The notes beneath the pieces are model-generated. The model made no database searches and had not been told where the DNA came from. It saw only the letters and a list, made by a program, of their open reading frames with translations. From contig DATFPQ010000062.1 of assembly GCA_035264765.1 (NCBI GenBank), positions 1 through 9,278 of the forward strand: a stretch of 9,278 nt of DNA, given 5' to 3'. The position numbers and the translations under genes are program-made. Source of the DNA: DATFPQ01 sp035264765 (GTDB lineage Bacteria; Actinomycetota; Actinomycetes; Actinomycetales; Angustibacteraceae). Positions 6,358 through 9,278 of this stretch are shown here, one piece after another (position 1 is the stretch's first letter; every line of letters starts with the position of its first letter).

Positions 6358-6449
6358 GCTGTCCGCGTCCTCCACTGGGTCGGAGCCGTGCCGCCGGTGC
6401 ATCCCGGCCGGTCGTCACGGCCGGTGAGCCGGCGAGCATACGCGGACTG

Positions 6450-6488
6450 TTGAACGACCCGAGCGATGTTCTCGTACCTTGGGGTACG
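6450..6488 (+). promoter_or_regulatory. Candidate promoter with overlapping inverted repeat upstream of LtaS-like gene
   Basis: TTGAAC at 6450-6455 and TACCTT at 6475-6480 form a plausible actinobacterial -35/-10 pair (TAnnnT) with a 19-base spacer, slightly long. A perfect 6-bp inverted repeat with a 4-base spacer, CGTACC-TTGG-GGTACG (6473-6488), covers the -10. This is a good place for a repressor to act. It is also within the 175-bp divergent region that should hold the promoter of the minus-strand methyltransferase. Confidence 0.4.
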
Positions 6489-6532
6489 TCGAGCCTGGGC
6501 TGCGCCGGGCTTCTCCCGAGAGGACCGTCGCG

Positions 6533-8308
6533 TTGTCCCTGGTTCCGGCTTTCCGTCGTAGGTCAGCAGGCGAGTCCGCGGTGGGGGACAGCCCGCAGAC
6601 GGCTGCTCACGCCACGGCTGCACCGGGGGCACCGGCGGCACCGGCGGCACCGGCGGCACCGGCAAAGCGTGGTGCCCACCGCTCCAGAAGGAATCGGGCC
6701 GGCAGTCCGGCGTCCCTGCTGCTGGCCTGTCTTGTCGTGGGGTTCGCCGTACTCTCACCGGAGACCTACGGCCACCTTCGTCCGGCCGCCTTCCTCCGGA
6801 TTCCGCTTGAGCTCGTGGTCGGTGCCTTGCTCGTCCTGGTCCTGCCGAAGCGGGTACGTTCCGCCGCCGTGGCGCTGGCCGGCGTCGTCCTCGGCCTGGT
6901 GATCCTGCTGAAGGTGCTGTCCTTGGGGTTCTCCTCCGTGCTCGGCCGGCCCTTCGACCCGGTGCTGGACTGGTCGTTCTTCGGCAACGCGTTCGACTTC
7001 CTCACCGCCTCCGCCCCCGAGGTCGTCGGGGTCGCGGTCGTGGTCGGCGTGGTGGTGCTCGCGTGCGCCGTGCCGCTGCTCACGGTGTGGTCGGTGCGAC
7101 GGCTGAGCGATGTGGTCGTGCGGCACCCCAGCACGGCAGCCCGGTCCGTCGCAGTCCTCGGCATCGGCTGGGTGGTCTGCTTCCTGCTCGGCGTACAGCT
7201 CGTTCCCGGTGAGCCGGTGGCCGCAAGCACCACCGTCCACGTCCTCCACGACGCCGGGTCGAGGGCGCGGTCCAGCCTGAACGACCAGGAGGAGTTCCGC
7301 AGGGAGGAGGCCGTCGACCGTGCGCCGCGCCCCACACCGGGCCAGCAGCTGTTGGCCGGCCTGAAGGGCAAGGACGTCGTCATCGCGTTCGTCGAGAGCT
7401 ATGGCCGCAGCGCGGTCGAGGACCCGCGGATCGCACCCGGGGTGAACAAGGTGCTGGACGCCGGAAACGCCCGGTTGGCGGCGGACGGGTTCGGGGCCGC
7501 GAGCGGATGGCTCAACTCACCGACCGTCGGTGGCGGGAGCTGGCTGGCCCACTCGACGCTGCTGTCCGGTGTGAGAGTGACGAACCAGGAGCGTTACCGC
7601 ACGCTGCTCAAGAGCGACCGGATGACGCTCAGCAGTGCCTTCCGAAAGGCGGGCTGGCGGACCGTCGCCTTGATGCCTGCGACGCACGGTGGCTGGCCGG
7701 AGGGCTCCTTCTACCGCTTCCAGAAGATCTACCAGCGACCCGACCTGGGATACGAAGGGCCGAAGTTCGGCTGGTCTCCGATGCCCGACCAGTTCGCACT
7801 GGCGGGTCTGCAGAGCCGCCAGCTCGCCCTGACCCGTCGCAAGCCGGTGATGGTCGAGGCCGAGCTGACCTCGAGCCACACGCCGTGGGCCCCGCTGCCG
7901 AGGATGGTCTCCTGGAACGACCTCGGTGACGGCTCGCTCTTCGGCCCCATCGCCGCCGCCGGCAAGCGGCGCGACGAGGTGTGGCCCAACCCGAACCGGA
8001 TCCGCACCGAGTACGGCCGATCGCTGCAGTACTCCCTGACGGCCCTGTTCTCGTTCCTGGAGACCTACGGCACGAAGAACACGGTGCTCGTCTTCCTCGG
8101 CGACCACCAGCCGTCGCCGCTCGTGACCGGCGCAGACGCCAGCCGAGACGTCCCGGTCACGATCGTCGCCAAGGACCCCGCGGTACTGAGCCAGATCTCC
8201 GGCTGGGGGTGGCAGAAGGGCCTCAGGCCGGGTCCGGACGCGCCGGTGTGGCCGATGGAGGTCTTCCGCGATCGGTTCTTGTCCGCCTTCACCACGGGGT
8301 CACGCTGA
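6533..8308 (+). CDS. Membrane-anchored sulfatase-superfamily protein (LtaS-like alkaline-phosphatase fold)
   Basis: This 591-residue protein has a basic, Ala-Pro-rich cytoplasmic N terminus, five membrane segments (about 59-75, 90-105, 110-133, 163-185, 204-224) and an extracytoplasmic enzyme domain from about 275. Like lipoteichoic acid synthase and related phosphoglycerol transferases, the domain has an early acidic metal site (VIAFVESYG, E288), a nucleophile region (VGGGSWLAHSTLLSG, S336 or T342), H449 in SSHTPW and a late metal-binding pair D524-H525 in FLGDHQP. It could be a lipid-headgroup transferase, a sulfatase or a phosphodiesterase acting outside the cell. I chose the TTG at 6533 because GAGAGGA at 6518-6524 lies eight bases upstream; the frame extends to another TTG at 6479 without such a site. 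It converges with the XRE gene, only 15 bp apart. The nucleophile assignment is tentative because the family is divergent. Confidence 0.85.
   Translation: MSLVPAFRRRSAGESAVGDSPQTAAHATAAPGAPAAPAAPAAPAKRGAHRSRRNRAGSPASLLLACLVVGFAVLSPETYGHLRPAAFLRIPLELVVGALLVLVLPKRVRSAAVALAGVVLGLVILLKVLSLGFSSVLGRPFDPVLDWSFFGNAFDFLTASAPEVVGVAVVVGVVVLACAVPLLTVWSVRRLSDVVVRHPSTAARSVAVLGIGWVVCFLLGVQLVPGEPVAASTTVHVLHDAGSRARSSLNDQEEFRREEAVDRAPRPTPGQQLLAGLKGKDVVIAFVESYGRSAVEDPRIAPGVNKVLDAGNARLAADGFGAASGWLNSPTVGGGSWLAHSTLLSGVRVTNQERYRTLLKSDRMTLSSAFRKAGWRTVALMPATHGGWPEGSFYRFQKIYQRPDLGYEGPKFGWSPMPDQFALAGLQSRQLALTRRKPVMVEAELTSSHTPWAPLPRMVSWNDLGDGSLFGPIAAAGKRRDEVWPNPNRIRTEYGRSLQYSLTALFSFLETYGTKNTVLVFLGDHQPSPLVTGADASRDVPVTIVAKDPAVLSQISGWGWQKGLRPGPDAPVWPMEVFRDRFLSAFTTGSR
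6620..6664 (+). repeat. Five-copy 9-bp tandem repeat coding Ala-Pro-Ala/Gly
   Basis: Five in-frame units of GCACCGGCG, with the first ending GGG and the last ending GCA, encode APG-APA-APA-APA-APA (residues 30-44 of the membrane enzyme). Three central copies are identical in DNA, so slippage is likely and unit number may vary between strains. It forms a flexible cytoplasmic linker before the first membrane segment. Confidence 0.9.
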
Positions 8309-8323
8309 AGCAGTCGGGTCTCC

Positions 8324-9208
8324 TCAGCGGGTCTGTTCCGCAGCTGCCTCTGCCGGGATGTGGGTTGCGCCCCAGCTGGCGAGGAGCTTGAGCCGGTCTT
8401 CGGAGGATGTGCCTGGCTCGGCGGTGTAGATGGTCAGGTCCAGGATCCAGTCGTCGTCCGCTGCCAGGTCCAGGGAGTGGTAGACGAGGTCCAGAGGGCC
8501 TACCTCCGGGTGGTTGAAGTGCTTGTTCCCGGCGTGGTGGATTCGCACGTTGTGTGAGGCCCATCGCGCCCGGAACTCCTCGCTCAGCGTGGACAGCTCT
8601 CCGACGAGCTGGCGCAGATGCTTGTTGTGCGGGTCTCGGCCGGCCTCGGCGCGCAGCAGGGCCACGGTGACGTTCGCGGCGCCGTTCCAGTCCGGGAAGT
8701 AGTCGGCGGCGCTCGGGTCGAGGAACTGGTACCGGGCGATGTTCGCGGGTCTGCGGTCGTCGGCGAACATCGGTGAGTAGAGCGCGCGGCCCAGGGCGTT
8801 GATGGCGAGGATGTCCATGCGGCCGTTCCGGACGAAGGCGGCCGAGGACGTCATCGAGTCCAGCATCCACTGCACCCTGGGCCGCACCGCTGCCTGCTTG
8901 CGGCGGCGTGGGGTGCGCCCCCCGGACCGGGCTGCGCGGGCGAGGTCGAACAGGTAGGTGCGTTCGGCCTCGTCGAGCTGGAGCGCACGGGCGACGGCTT
9001 CGAGGACGTCCTCGGAGACCCCGCTGATGTGGCCCTTCTCCAGACGCGCGTACCACTCCGTGCTCACCCCGGCCAGGACGGCGACCTCCTCGCGCCGCAG
9101 GCCGGGGACCCGGCGACGGCCGCCGCCGGCGGCCAGACCGACCTGCTCGGGGGTCAGCCGGGCACGCCTGGTGGCGAGGAAGTCGCGGATGTCGGAGCGG
9201 TTGTCCAC
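8324..9208 (-). CDS. XRE-family regulator with MmyB-like ligand-binding domain
   Basis: This 294-residue protein starts with the usual family opening (DNRSDIRDFLATRRARLTPEQ) followed by a helix-turn-helix (residues about 36-76, GLRREEVAVLAGVSTEWYARLE then KGHISGVSEDVLEAVARAL). The rest (about 110-285) matches the MmyB-like domain that binds a small, probably fatty-acid-like ligand, with segments such as VRNGRMDILAINALGRALYSP, FLDPSAADYFPDW, LVGELSTLSEEFRARWASH, HPEVGPLDLVYHSL and LDLTIYTAEPG. I chose the GTG at 9208 by family pattern; GTG at 9217 is three codons earlier and neither has a well-spaced ribosome site, so a leaderless message is possible. Family members usually control a divergent oxidoreductase gene, which would lie just beyond the window. 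It is probably unrelated to the RibA block. Confidence 0.92.
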   Translation of the reverse strand: MDNRSDIRDFLATRRARLTPEQVGLAAGGGRRRVPGLRREEVAVLAGVSTEWYARLEKGHISGVSEDVLEAVARALQLDEAERTYLFDLARAARSGGRTPRRRKQAAVRPRVQWMLDSMTSSAAFVRNGRMDILAINALGRALYSPMFADDRRPANIARYQFLDPSAADYFPDWNGAANVTVALLRAEAGRDPHNKHLRQLVGELSTLSEEFRARWASHNVRIHHAGNKHFNHPEVGPLDLVYHSLDLAADDDWILDLTIYTAEPGTSSEDRLKLLASWGATHIPAEAAAEQTR

Positions 9209-9239
9209 AGCCTCCACGCTACGGCGCCCAGCCGGCTGA

Positions 9240-9278
9240 GGGAGGTTGTGGTTCTACCCCCCATAAACGCGACCTCCC
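9240..9278. promoter_or_regulatory. Inverted repeat upstream of MmyB-type regulator, candidate operator
   Basis: GGGAGGT at 9240-9246 and its exact reverse complement ACCTCCC at 9272-9278 are separated by 25 bases, so their centres lie 32 bp, about three helical turns, apart. It is in the divergent region before the regulator and may extend past the window. The spacing suits cooperative binding of two dimers on one face of the helix (inference). Confidence 0.4.

Noticed and set aside
6354..6758. Minus-strand frame with a PVPPVPP repeat
   Set aside because: It is the reverse-strand reading of the 9-bp tandem repeat in the LtaS-like gene and has no domain.
1..9278. tRNA, rRNA, CRISPR array, insertion sequence ends or transposase
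   Set aside because: No tRNA-like clover pattern, spaced direct repeats, transposase motifs or terminal inverted repeats were seen by eye.

Overview
The window is about 70% GC, uses GTG and TTG starts, has dense stop/start (ATGA) overlaps and strongly GC-biased third codon positions. This points to a high-GC actinobacterium; the genus cannot be read from the sequence.

Layout. (1) 1-1225, plus strand: a small operon of a 5'-truncated SRPBCC/AHSA1-like protein, an ArsR-type repressor and a second SRPBCC/AHSA1-like protein. (2) 1247-2020, minus strand: a CDP-alcohol phosphatidyltransferase, transcribed away from the next block across a short divergent promoter region. (3) 2104-5661, plus strand: a remnant of a zinc-type alcohol dehydrogenase (internally deleted and frameshifted), a 6-pyruvoyltetrahydropterin synthase (PTPS/QueD)-like protein with an altered active site, a class I SAM methyltransferase, a polytopic LPG_synthase_TM (UPF0104) protein, a leader of about 270 bp with no clear gene, and a monofunctional GTP cyclohydrolase II (RibA). 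(4) 5596-6357, minus strand: a second class I SAM methyltransferase whose 3' end overlaps ribA by 66 bp. (5) 6533-8308, plus strand: a membrane-anchored LtaS/sulfatase-superfamily protein with a five-copy Ala-Pro repeat near its N terminus. (6) 8324-9208, minus strand: an XRE/MmyB-type regulator with an inverted repeat in its upstream region; this repeat lies at the window edge.

The interesting part is 1247-8308. It combines GTP-ring-opening chemistry (RibA), a pterin-fold protein that lacks the usual catalytic residues, two methyltransferases, a CDP-alcohol phosphotransferase and two membrane proteins of lipid or cell-envelope families. RibB, lumazine synthase and riboflavin synthase are not present, so this does not look like a riboflavin operon. 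My inference is a specialised actinobacterial cluster that makes a GTP-derived pyrimidine or pteridine metabolite, possibly linked to a phospho-lipid or exported. The decayed dehydrogenase suggests that this copy has lost at least one step or is degrading. No product is known to me, and the link between these genes rests on proximity and direction only.
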